Assembly (NCBI GenBank): GCA_963796195.1
Contig: CAWCKS010000003.1
Location: forward strand, 310,001-374,000
Length of the DNA stretch: 64,000 bases
Reading direction: 5' to 3'
From: CAWCKS01 sp963796195
Lineage (GTDB): Bacteria; Pseudomonadota; Alphaproteobacteria; Rhizobiales; Xanthobacteraceae
Shown: piece by piece, positions 1 through 7,809 of the stretch
How the letters are laid out: each line of letters begins with the position of its first letter
Numbering within the stretch: position 1 is the stretch's first letter
Program-made: the position numbers and the translations under genes
Notes under the pieces: model-generated
Told to the model about the DNA's origin: nothing
Database searches by the model: none
The model's input: only the letters and a program-made list of their open reading frames with translations

Positions 1-188
1 ACCGGCCGTCGTCACCTTGGGGTTGCCGAGAAAGCGGTTGAACCGCACTTCAAGGGCGCGATCACCCTTCGCCAGCCGTCGCAGGCAAACATCTTTGCCC
101 GCGACCATGCGTTCGATGAGCGCCGCCCCCCTTTATCGAGACGACGATCCCCGAACCGCCCCAACGTCCAATCGATCTGCGCCACCAT
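1..188 (-). pseudogene. IS4-family transposase, N-terminal part, frameshifted and cut by the window edge
   Basis: The minus strand encodes an N-terminal segment of the type found in IS4-family transposases: an FGDRRLDKGG stretch, then in another frame ALIERMVAGKD, CLRRLAKGDRALEVRF and FLGNPKVT. The two frames meet at a run of six C at 126-131 (G on the coding strand); one more G would restore a single frame. The start is taken as the ATG at 188, giving MVAQIDW; a TTG at 221 would also be in frame. The rest of the gene lies outside the window, so the element's ends, its other inverted repeat and the DDE residues cannot be seen. The family call comes from the motif pattern only. Confidence 0.6.
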
Positions 189-305
189 CGCGACACCCCT
201 GCTAAAGCCGAAGTGTCGCAATAGAAATCACATGGTTTCCGGATTTTGGAATCCCCTCCAGCCAACCCGAGTCAATCGGTCGCACCAAATGTGTGCATGC
301 CCTAG

Positions 306-395
306 CGCGGACGCGGGGACCCAGTTTTTGCCAAGCAATCTGTACCCTTTATCAATCGCTCCTGGATTCCCGCTTTCGCGGGAATGAGCGGACTT
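306..395. repeat. REP-like palindromic repeat, copy 1
   Basis: This stretch holds a GACGCGGGGACCCAGTTTT segment followed by a hairpin CCCGC-TTTC-GCGGG and GAATGAGCGGACTT. The same two blocks recur at 1071-1160 in the same orientation, so the pair brackets the gene at 426-1004. Dispersed elements of this kind are common between genes in Bradyrhizobium-like genomes. Confidence 0.75.
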
Positions 396-425
396 GAAGT
401 CATCACGCATTGAGAGGAGACCGAC

Positions 426-1004
426 ATGGACCTTCGTAAGATCGTGGCGTTCCACGAAGAGATCAATTCTGAATACGGCGCTCCGGTTGTTCCGCCGCTG
501 CGGCGTGTCGTCGTCGGCGCGGTGTTCAAGAATCCATTGCTCGGAAAGCCGGTCGGCACCGATCTCAAACCTCTGATCGATATCTCGAACGAGCTCGGCG
601 AGACGCTGACCCGAAGGGCGTTGACCATGCTCGGTAGCCAGCAATTGCGTGCCTACACGAAGGGCGTGATCGTCGGCACCGCGGGCGATCTCGAGCATGG
701 CGCGGCGCTGATTCATCCGCGGCTTGGCATGGCGATGCGCCAGACCATCCGCCGCGGCAAGGTCATCATTCCCGGTCACGCCAAGGTTGGCGCTGCGGGC
801 GCGACGATCGATCTCATGTATGGTCCGATCGACGAGGGCTGGGACCTTGATGCCGCCGATTCGATCCAGGTCAGCGTGCCCGACTCACCGCGTGCAGAAG
901 AAATTGCACTGTTCCTCGGTTATGCGAGTGGTCCACGCCCCAATGCGCGCTCCAAGGGGCCGGACCAGAAGGAGGTCGATGCCCTCGTGGCATCGTTCAG
1001 ATGA
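426..1004 (+). CDS. amino acid synthesis (AA_synth / DUF1185) family protein
   Basis: The 192-residue product matches the AA_synth family, small cytoplasmic proteins of poorly defined function that often sit near transport or amino acid metabolism genes. Recognisable features are an N-terminal RKIVAFHEEI segment, a central GTAGDLEHGAA stretch, GMAMRQTIRRGKVIIPG around residues 99-115, and the C-terminal LGYASGPRPNAR motif near 159-170. The length is normal for the family. A GAGAGGAGA ribosome binding site lies just upstream of the ATG. The gene stands alone between two REP-like repeats and appears intact. The biochemical role is unknown. Confidence 0.85.
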   Translation: MDLRKIVAFHEEINSEYGAPVVPPLRRVVVGAVFKNPLLGKPVGTDLKPLIDISNELGETLTRRALTMLGSQQLRAYTKGVIVGTAGDLEHGAALIHPRLGMAMRQTIRRGKVIIPGHAKVGAAGATIDLMYGPIDEGWDLDAADSIQVSVPDSPRAEEIALFLGYASGPRPNARSKGPDQKEVDALVASFR

Positions 1005-1070
1005 GTTTTTCGAGATGAAGAAGGATTGCTCATGTCGTGGGTGTGGAGCGCTCCGCCCCAACCCGCTCGT

Positions 1071-1160
1071 CCCCGCGGAAGCGGGGACCCAGTTTTTGCC
1101 AAGCAACGGATGGTTCCTTCAGTCACCCTGGATCCCGCTTTCGCGGGAATGAGCGGACTT
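1071..1160. repeat. REP-like palindromic repeat, copy 2
   Basis: This copy has CCCCGCGGAAGCGGGG (a hairpin), GACCCAGTTTTTGCCAAGCAA shared with copy 1, and then CCCGCTTTCGCGGG-AATGAGCGGACTT, also shared. The two hairpins in the unit are near reverse complements of each other, so each unit is a head-to-head pair of short palindromes, like a BIME. It lies directly after the stop codon of the AA_synth gene and could stabilise or end its transcript, which is inference. Confidence 0.75.
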
Positions 1161-1194
1161 ATGATTGTCATGCCTAAGAGCAGGCGCCACCCCC

Positions 1195-1546
1195 TCACGG
1201 CAACTTGCTGCATTCAAGCCGCTGCACCGGAATGGCATCGAGATCGACGCCGTCGAGACAGCGCACATTGACCGTCCACTTCTCCGGCGCGGTGCGCGGA
1301 CGGCGGAACGGCAGGATTCCGCAGGTGCGGCAGAAGTAGTCGCGCGCAGTGTGGGTATGGAAGGTATAGAGCGCGAGGTCATCGAGTGGCGTGAGCAGGC
1401 GGATGTCGTCGGGATCGAACTCGGTGGTTCAGCGCACCGCGGCGGCGGCAGATCGAGCAGTCGCCGACCCGCACGTGATCGAGATCGGCGTCGACCTCGA
1501 AGCGCACGCGACCGCAATGGCAGGAGCCAGAATAGGTTTGCTTCAT
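1195..1546 (-). CDS. GFA-family (CENP-V/GFA zinc-binding) protein, frameshifted
   Basis: The N-terminal frame reads MKQTYSGSCHCGRVRFEV with the CHCG zinc motif and then GDCSICRRRGALNHRV. The family continues with a second zinc pair, and this appears in another frame as FDPDDIRLLTPLDDLAL followed by YFCRTCGILPF and ending near VQRLECSKLP. The switch falls at about 1420, and removing one base joins the frames. The rebuilt protein is about 116 residues, typical of the single-domain glutathione-dependent formaldehyde-activating (GFA) fold that binds structural zinc. The natural substrate is unknown for most members. No stop codons interrupt the two parts, which argues for a sequence error. Confidence 0.75.
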
Positions 1547-1598
1547 CGGTGGCCTCCGGGAAGGGGAATGTCCGTGGGGCCATAATACCACAGCGGTC

Positions 1599-1696
1599 GT
1601 CATTGCGGGGAGCGCGACAGTGGCGAAGCCAGTCCAGTGCCACAAGCAAGAGACTGGATTCCGGGCCTCGCGGCTATCGCCGCTCGCCGGAATGAC
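1599..1696. repeat. intergenic inverted repeat (GTCATTGCG ... AATGAC type)
   Basis: The block starts GTCATTGCGGGGAGCGCGAC and ends CGCTCGCCGGAATGAC, so its ends are roughly inverted copies. A related element lies at 51940-52019. Both are non-coding and sit between genes. It fills much of the gap before the SDR gene at 1787. Confidence 0.6.
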
Positions 1697-1786
1697 AGTG
1701 ACCCCTAGGTCATAACCCTAGTAAACGAATGCGCGCTGACGATACTCTGAAATCATTTTGCGCCGAGTAAGGCTTGGGAGGTTCTC

Positions 1787-2575
1787 ATGAAAATCAAGAA
1801 CAAGATCGCTGTCGTCACCGGCGGCGCCGACGGCATCGGCAAGGGACTTTGCGAGCGCTTCGCGAAGGAGGGCGCCACAAAAGTGATCGTGCTTGACCGC
1901 AACGGCGAGGGCGCGCGCAAGACTGCGGCCGCGATCGGCGGCGTCGCCTATGAGTGCGACGTCTCGCGCGAGAGCGATATCAAGCGCATCGTCGACGAGG
2001 TCGAGAAGACCGTCGGCGGAATCGCGCTGTTCTGCTCCAACGCCGGCATCGGCGATTTCGGCGGCCGGCCTGACGACGCGACCTCGCAGCCAAACGAGCA
2101 GTGGCAGCGCGGCTGGGAGGTCAACGTGATGGCGCATGTCTACGCTGCGCGCGCCTGCCTGCCCTACATGATCGGCCGCCGCGAAGGCTACTTCGTCAAC
2201 ACGTCCTCGGCGGCCGGCCTGCTCAACCAGATCGGCAATCCGGTCTACGGCGTGACCAAGCACGCCGCGGTCGGCTTTGCCGAAATTCTCGCGATCACCC
2301 ATCGCGACCAGGGCATCCGCGTCTCCGTGCTGTGCCCGCAGGCGGTCGACACGCCGATGCTGCGGCGCGCCGGTGTCGGCTCGCAGAACGTCGACGGCAT
2401 CCTCACGCCCGAGCAGGTCGCGCAATGCGTGGTCGAGGCGATCGACGAGGAGCGGTTCGAGATCCTGCCGCATCCGCAGGTGCTGGGTTACATGCGCAAG
2501 AAGACCGAAAACTACTCGCGCTGGATCGGCGGCATGGCGAAGCTCAAGCGCGCGCTCGATGACGCGAAGCGGTAA
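1787..2575 (+). CDS. SDR family NAD(P)-dependent oxidoreductase
   Basis: The 262-residue product is a classical short-chain dehydrogenase/reductase. The cofactor motif TGGADGIG spans residues 11-18, the NAG stabilising motif is at 85-87, and the catalytic Ser-Tyr-Lys set is S141, Y154 and K158 in YGVTKHA. Classical SDRs reduce or oxidise hydroxyl/keto groups on varied small substrates in the cytoplasm, and the sequence does not identify this one. A GGGAGG ribosome binding site precedes the ATG. It is monocistronic and convergent with the hydrolase at 3189-4061. Confidence 0.9.
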   Translation: MKIKNKIAVVTGGADGIGKGLCERFAKEGATKVIVLDRNGEGARKTAAAIGGVAYECDVSRESDIKRIVDEVEKTVGGIALFCSNAGIGDFGGRPDDATSQPNEQWQRGWEVNVMAHVYAARACLPYMIGRREGYFVNTSSAAGLLNQIGNPVYGVTKHAAVGFAEILAITHRDQGIRVSVLCPQAVDTPMLRRAGVGSQNVDGILTPEQVAQCVVEAIDEERFEILPHPQVLGYMRKKTENYSRWIGGMAKLKRALDDAKR

Positions 2576-2740
2576 GGCCTTCGCTCGCACTTACGCTTAT
2601 CGCAAAGATTTCGCTTGCGCTTGATTCTCGTCTAGTGTAGAGATGGGCTGTTCCGGTCCTCACAAAGGGCGCGTCGCGATCGCTGCGAATGCGGGCCGGA
2701 AACGATGGATGCTGCATGCGCGGGTAGCGGTTGCCATCGT

Positions 2741-2854
2741 GCAGGGAAAACCGGATGTCGGTTGAACCCAGCGGTGAATGAAGCTCGTTGCGCTGCTTTA
2801 CGACCTGTTGCGCACGAGGCCAAAGGGTGCCAGCTGGCATCCGGTTTTCCCTGC
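2741..2854. repeat. 17-bp perfect inverted repeat with an 80-nt loop
   Basis: The arms GCAGGGAAAACCGGATG at 2741-2757 and CATCCGGTTTTCCCTGC at 2838-2854 are exact reverse complements. The core GGAAAACCGG resembles the palindromes at 25498-25522 and 53805-53853. The element lies between two convergent genes, and a short T run (2858-2864) follows the second arm. It could be a long-loop hairpin, a mobile-element remnant or a bidirectional terminator. Only the symmetry is certain. Confidence 0.7.
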
Positions 2855-2945
2855 GCCCTTTTTATTCGGAGCGCGCGAAATCAAAAGCAAAACCCCAGGC
2901 ACATCGTGCCGCGGGGCGATTTCGCACATTCTTTCTCCTTGTCCT

Positions 2946-3116
2946 GATGAGGAGCGTCGCGCAGCGGCGCGTCTCGAAGCATGAGGCCCAAGAATCTCGA
3001 TTGCGCGAAACGGGCAAGCCCGGCGCGCGCTCGGGCCTCATGGTTCGAGACGGCCTCATAGCCGTCCGCAGGACGGCGTCGCGTCGCTCGCCTTTGGGGC
3101 CTCCTCACCATGAGGG
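2946..3116. repeat. intergenic repeat with GTCTCGAA-CATGAGGCC palindromes
   Basis: A GATGAGGAGCG...GCGTCTCGAAGCATGAGGCC block is followed by its approximate inverse, CCTCATGGTTCGAGACGGCC...CTCCTCACCATGAGG. The same building blocks recur at 49871-49980. No reading frame here resembles a protein. With the inverted repeat at 2741-2854 it accounts for most of the 613-base gap between the SDR gene and the hydrolase; nothing else was recognised in that gap. Confidence 0.65.
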
Positions 3117-3188
3117 TTTTCCAAAACTCTGCAAAAATCAGCGAAAACAATCGCACGATCAGCAACTTGCGCGGCACGGGTGGTCACC

Positions 3189-4061
3189 TCACGCCCGCGT
3201 CCTGTACACCAGAAACCCTGCGATCGCGTCGCGCATCTTGTCCGGCTCGTCGACGCGGATCGAGTGGCTCGACTGTTCGAAGATACGCAAGTCTGATCCG
3301 GGGATCAGCCGGTGCAGTTCCTCGGAAAATTCCGGCGCGCAGATCCAGTCATGGCGGCCGGCGAGGATCAGCGTCGGCGCGGTGATGTTTTTCAGCTCGG
3401 GTCGCACGTCGAAATTCTGCAGGAAGCCGCCGGGCGCAAAGGCGCGGTTGATCGCGTCGGGTGAATAGATCCCCCGCGCGCGGCCGATTGCGCCTGCGGC
3501 CGGATCGGACTTCATCGAGTAGAGCGGATCCATCACCTCAAAATAGTGGCGCATCTTGGCTTCGGTATCGAGCTGGCCGGCCCACAGCGCATCGCACACC
3601 GCCTTCTGCTCTGCCGTGCCGCGTTCGGCGACAATCTGGCGGGCGCGCGAATTGAAGCCGGAATGCGCTGATGTGACGATCAGCACCAGATGCGAGACGG
3701 CGTGCGGATAGCGCGCCGCATGCGTCATCGCCACCATGCCGCCATAGCTCGTGCCGATCGAGACGATCGGCCCGAGCCCGAGATGTTTCGCAAGCGCCTC
3801 CATGTCCTCGACATTCTCGTCGAGCACGTACTTGCTGACGTCGCCGCGCGCAGAACGACCCTGGCCGCGATGATCGAAGAAGATGAGCTGCATCCTGTCG
3901 GCGAGCGGCGTGAAGGACGGCTTCATGCCGCTGTGATCGGCGCCGGGGCCGCCATGGATGATGAAGGCCGGCGGCTTCTCGCGCATCGTTGCGCCGTCGG
4001 GGACAAGGCCCGCACCGACCACGTCAAAGTAGATTTCAGTGTCGCGGATTTTTGCGCGCAT
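3189..4061 (-). CDS. alpha/beta hydrolase, proline iminopeptidase-like
   Basis: The 290-residue product has the alpha/beta hydrolase fold. HGGPG at residues 36-40 is the oxyanion-hole motif typical of the proline iminopeptidase group, the nucleophile elbow is GTSYGG with Ser105, and D238 and H266 complete the triad. HGGPG enzymes include aminopeptidases, esterases and lactonases, so the substrate is not fixed by sequence. No signal peptide is visible, which suggests a cytoplasmic enzyme. It is divergently arranged with the methyltransferase at 4185. The gene is intact. Confidence 0.85.
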   Translation of the reverse strand: MRAKIRDTEIYFDVVGAGLVPDGATMREKPPAFIIHGGPGADHSGMKPSFTPLADRMQLIFFDHRGQGRSARGDVSKYVLDENVEDMEALAKHLGLGPIVSIGTSYGGMVAMTHAARYPHAVSHLVLIVTSAHSGFNSRARQIVAERGTAEQKAVCDALWAGQLDTEAKMRHYFEVMDPLYSMKSDPAAGAIGRARGIYSPDAINRAFAPGGFLQNFDVRPELKNITAPTLILAGRHDWICAPEFSEELHRLIPGSDLRIFEQSSHSIRVDEPDKMRDAIAGFLVYRTRA

Positions 4062-4184
4062 GACGGCTCCCCAGGTTGGCCCAATGGCATCCTAGCGCAA
4101 TCGAGGCACCAGCGCGCGAGGGCGGAAAGTCAAGACTTTACTCGACCACGGCACGTCTCTAGTTTCTGCACCGGGGAGAGGACT

Positions 4185-4859
4185 GTGGCGACGGTCGACG
4201 ACGTCTATTACGAGGCGATCAAGCCTGCGGGCTTGAGCGAGCGGCTGCTCGTGATGGCGCGCGACCGGATTTTCCGCGACTTCATGAACCGCATGCGGCC
4301 TGCGCCCGAGAGCCGCATCCTCGACGTCGGCGTGTCCGACGTGATCAGCGACGGCGCCAACGTGCTGGAGCGCCTCTATCCGCATCCGGGGCAGATCACA
4401 GCGTGCGGTCTTGGCGAAGGCGGCACCTTCCGCCGTGCGTATCCATCAGTGCGGTACCAGCAGATCGCGCCAAACGCCCGGCTCGAATTTCCCGACGGCG
4501 CATTCGAGATCGCGACCGCGAACGCCGTGCTCGAACACGTCGGCAGCGTCGAGCATCAGCGGCAGTTTGTCGCCGAGCTCTGCCGCGTGGCGCGAAAGGT
4601 GTTCGTCTCGGTGCCGCACCGCTATTTCCCGGTCGAGCACCACACCGCGTTGCCGATCGTGCATTTCACCGACCGCACCTTCCGCATCGCCTGCACCTTC
4701 ACCGGAAAGAGCAAGTGGGCGCAGGACGAAAATTTGATCCTGATGACGCGCAAGCAGCTCTGGCAGCTTGCAGGTTCAATCGATCGCAGCGTCGCCGTCG
4801 GCTACACCGGTCTGTTGCTCGGACCGCTGTCGTCGAACCTGTTTCTCGCGATCCACTGA
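4185..4859 (+). CDS. class I SAM-dependent methyltransferase
   Basis: The protein of about 224 residues carries a SAM-binding motif I, ILDVGVSD (residues 45-52), an acidic turn after the second strand, and the ANAVLEHVGS motif typical of Methyltransf_11 enzymes. The open frame extends further upstream, but the GTG at 4185 is preferred because GGGGAGAGGA lies just before it and the conserved domain begins soon after. It precedes three genes for surface polysaccharide assembly, so it may methylate a glycan or lipid carrier, which is inference from context. It is convergent with the GT39-like gene, four bases apart. Confidence 0.8.
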   Translation: MATVDDVYYEAIKPAGLSERLLVMARDRIFRDFMNRMRPAPESRILDVGVSDVISDGANVLERLYPHPGQITACGLGEGGTFRRAYPSVRYQQIAPNARLEFPDGAFEIATANAVLEHVGSVEHQRQFVAELCRVARKVFVSVPHRYFPVEHHTALPIVHFTDRTFRIACTFTGKSKWAQDENLILMTRKQLWQLAGSIDRSVAVGYTGLLLGPLSSNLFLAIH

Positions 4860-4863
4860 CCGG

Positions 4864-6540
4864 TCACGGCCGCGTCATCACCATAAGCGAACTGAGCTGC
4901 GTCACGTGTCCAGAGCCGGCATAGCGCGCGCCGTCAAGGATGACGGCCCAATGCGCGTCGCGCGGCAGATCGCTGTCCTTCAACTCGGTGCCATCAACGA
5001 CAATTCGGCCTTCACACAGGCACCGCAGATAGGCCATCGCGCGAAACAGGTCCGACGCACTCGCCGGCCCGCCGATGACGACGCCATCGGCGCGCCCGAC
5101 CAGCTGCTGAATGCCGGTCGTGTCCGAGCGAGCGAGAAAGGCGGCATCCACCGGATTGCTGACATCGCGTGCACGGACGAGCCCGGTGTAGGCAACAAGG
5201 GCTACCGATGTCAGGACGCCGATGAGCGAGCACCACAGCGTGACCGCGACGATCAGGTTCGATGTGCTGGTCCGTCGCGCGAGCAACGCGAAGCCGAGTG
5301 GTACGGCCAGCAGCGCCGGCAGCGCGAAACGCCAATTCGCCAGCGCCAGATCGGGAAAATCGATTGGGCCGACGCGATAAACGCGCATCACAATCAAAGC
5401 CGCCGCGAGCGCCGCCGCACAAAGCGCGACAACAAGTTCACGCGACAATCGCGGCAGGTCGGTGCCATGCTGCCACAATGCAAGCGCGACCAGGACGAAC
5501 AGCGGCAACGCGAAGAGATAATAGCGGCCGTGCAGGCGGGCGATGTCCTCGCCGACCGGGTTGAGCTGATAGACGCTCTGAGAGAAATACACGGTCATCG
5601 CGATCATGGCGGCGAGCACGCAGCACGCGAGTAGGCCGAGATCGTGCGTGGCGCTGTTCGGCGAGGAAGCAGCCTTCGCATTGTCGACGACATGGCACAG
5701 CGCTGCCACCACCGTCACGGCCAGCGGCACGGCGATCAACGCAACAACTGCGCAAAGGTGCCCGGAGAGATTGAAGAGCGCCGCGGATAAGTCGATCCGG
5801 TTGGCGACGAGCATGCCACCATAAGTCGACCCGGACATCGACCACAGCCATTGCCCGGCCAGCGGATAGCCGAGGGCAACGCGCGTGACATAGTAGGCGA
5901 CGGCCAGCATCGCGGCCGGTGCGATGCCGCGGACCCGGCCACGCAGCAGGAAGAACGCCGCAGTGCCTAGCGTCAGCGCGATGGCATGCGGCTTGACCAG
6001 CGACAGCGCGCCGATCATCGCACCGCCGCCGAGGGCCGCTAGCAGCGGCGATGTCTCGAGCACTGCGATCACGACGAGAATGACGAGCCAGAAGCCGAGA
6101 AAGTAGAGCGCTTCCGGCGTCACCACGAATACGAACGAGTTGATCGGCGACAGAATGACGATCACTGCCATTAGCGCGGCGAGCGGCGCTGTGAGGAGGC
6201 GCCGTGCCAGCGCGTAAATCGGCAACGCGGCAGCAACGATGCACGCGGCATTCAGGAGTTTTGCGTTGGCGTGCAGATCCGCCGATGGCAATAGCGAATA
6301 GACCCAGAAATAGAGGTAGGACGGATACTGGCCGACAAGGCCCCAGTGCTGATAACTCGCCGCACTCCAGCCGTGCAGGATCGGCAGCAGGTAGCCGGCC
6401 TCATCGGCAACGAATACCTGGCGCGTGACAATTGCGACCAGGCACAGCAGCGCAAGCCAGGTCACGCAAGCGATTGCAAGCAGCAAGTGGGCCTGTCGCT
6501 GCAGGGGGCCGAGCGTGGATTGAGGCAGTGGGGACATCAT
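4864..6540 (-). CDS. polytopic membrane glycosyltransferase, ArnT/GT39-like
   Basis: The 558-residue inner-membrane protein has an N-terminal anchor, a periplasmic loop with the acidic pair in FVADEAGYL (around residue 46), and about ten further hydrophobic segments. GT-C enzymes such as ArnT and protein O-mannosyltransferases use such an acidic residue in the first loop to transfer sugars from polyprenyl-phosphate donors outside the cytoplasmic membrane. The C-terminal third is a soluble domain ending near VILDGARYAGSGH. The neighbours (methyltransferase, membrane protein at 6637, GT2 fusion at 7810) point to a surface glycan. Donor and acceptor are unknown. Confidence 0.7.
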   Translation of the reverse strand: MMSPLPQSTLGPLQRQAHLLLAIACVTWLALLCLVAIVTRQVFVADEAGYLLPILHGWSAASYQHWGLVGQYPSYLYFWVYSLLPSADLHANAKLLNAACIVAAALPIYALARRLLTAPLAALMAVIVILSPINSFVFVVTPEALYFLGFWLVILVVIAVLETSPLLAALGGGAMIGALSLVKPHAIALTLGTAAFFLLRGRVRGIAPAAMLAVAYYVTRVALGYPLAGQWLWSMSGSTYGGMLVANRIDLSAALFNLSGHLCAVVALIAVPLAVTVVAALCHVVDNAKAASSPNSATHDLGLLACCVLAAMIAMTVYFSQSVYQLNPVGEDIARLHGRYYLFALPLFVLVALALWQHGTDLPRLSRELVVALCAAALAAALIVMRVYRVGPIDFPDLALANWRFALPALLAVPLGFALLARRTSTSNLIVAVTLWCSLIGVLTSVALVAYTGLVRARDVSNPVDAAFLARSDTTGIQQLVGRADGVVIGGPASASDLFRAMAYLRCLCEGRIVVDGTELKDSDLPRDAHWAVILDGARYAGSGHVTQLSSLMVMTRP

Positions 6541-6636
6541 GGATGGTCAATTCGGTCGAAGCCGCACATAGCAAATTCGCGTTGGCAAGCCGAATCATCT
6601 CTTCCGATTCGCGCCCAATTCGTGCAGGGCTTCCGC

Positions 6637-7800
6637 ATGGAGAGACCGCGATCCGCCCTGCTGTTTGCGCTTGCCGCGCTGGCGATCTACGTCGCCGCGA
6701 TCACGCCGGCGCTGATGCGCCACGGCTTCGACGTCTCGGCCTTCATCGTCGCGGGCGACCAGCATGTCGACGCCACGCAGGTGCCGTCGCCGATCTATGT
6801 GCGGCCGAACTCGGACGGCTATGACGGACAATTCTATTATCGGCTGGCGCTGGCGCCGTTCGATCTCAGGCAGCCGCTCTACGGCGTCAAGGTCGACGAG
6901 CCGGCTTACCGGATGCAGCGCATCGTTTATCCCGTGCTGGCGTGGGCGGTATCGCTGGGCCAGCCGCGGCTGGTGCCGCTGGCGCTGCTCGTCGTCAACC
7001 TGATTGGAATTGCGGCCACGGCGTTCCTCGCCGTGCGCCTGACGAGGCGGCTTGAGCTGCCGGCGCTTGCTCCATTCGCAATCGTGTTGTGGCCAGGGTT
7101 CCTGGTGACACTCACTCACGACACCACGGAAATCCTATCGGCGGCTTTCGTGCTAGCGGCGCTCGATCGCTATTTCGCGGGGCGATTATTTGCCTTCGTG
7201 GTCTGCGGTGCCATCGCAACACTGACGCGTGAAACCGGCGCACTGGTGCTCGGCGGGTTGTTTATCTATGAGGTGTTGTCGTGGAATTTGCGGCGCGCCG
7301 TGGTCTGCGGGCTCGCGATGGTGCCGTTCCTGGTCTGGCGTCAGATGCAAACCGTCATCTGGGGCACGGTGCCGTCATCGGCGGCGATGGATGTGCTCAA
7401 CTGGCCGCTGGTCGGCATCGCGCAGGCGTTCGGCGCCATCCTGTTCGGGCACTACGTGATCCCGACCGGCATCAAGGGCCTCGTCTTGCGCGCTTACGCG
7501 TTCGCCAGCATCGCCTTCCTCGTTGCGTTCTCCGCGCTCACCGCGAGCCGCTTCGTTAGTGGCCGCAAGGCGCTGGTCGCAGCCTGGTTGCCGCTGGTCG
7601 CTCTGATGTCGATTCTCGGCGTCAACGGTCCGTGGGTCGAGCCGATCGGATTTTTTCGCGCCTTCACCGAATGCTGGGTAGTCGGCTGCCTGTTGCTCGA
7701 CGCCCGTTTCGCGCAAAGCCGTCTTGCCGCGCCTGCGATGGCAACCCTGGTCGTGATCTGGGTCGGCGCCGGCTGGCTCGCGACCACGACGATCAACTGA
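6637..7800 (+). CDS. polytopic membrane protein, probable surface glycan formation (GT-C-like)
   Basis: The product of about 387 residues has some nine hydrophobic helices. After the first helix come the conserved-looking motifs SDGYDGQFYYRLAL and DEPAYRMQRIVYPVLAW, which recall membrane proteins linked to cell-surface glycopolymer formation, although no exact family name can be proven here. The open frame begins at 6346, but the ATG at 6637 (MERPRSALL) starts directly before the first helix and fits a divergent promoter gap with the gene ending at 6540. It is convergent with the GT2-methyltransferase gene. The catalytic role is uncertain. Confidence 0.65.
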   Translation: MERPRSALLFALAALAIYVAAITPALMRHGFDVSAFIVAGDQHVDATQVPSPIYVRPNSDGYDGQFYYRLALAPFDLRQPLYGVKVDEPAYRMQRIVYPVLAWAVSLGQPRLVPLALLVVNLIGIAATAFLAVRLTRRLELPALAPFAIVLWPGFLVTLTHDTTEILSAAFVLAALDRYFAGRLFAFVVCGAIATLTRETGALVLGGLFIYEVLSWNLRRAVVCGLAMVPFLVWRQMQTVIWGTVPSSAAMDVLNWPLVGIAQAFGAILFGHYVIPTGIKGLVLRAYAFASIAFLVAFSALTASRFVSGRKALVAAWLPLVALMSILGVNGPWVEPIGFFRAFTECWVVGCLLLDARFAQSRLAAPAMATLVVIWVGAGWLATTTIN

Positions 7801-7809
7801 TCGAGCGGC

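Noticed and set aside
2788..3468. 226-residue frame covering the repeat region and the hydrolase end
   Set aside because: It runs through dispersed repeats and opposite a clear hydrolase gene.
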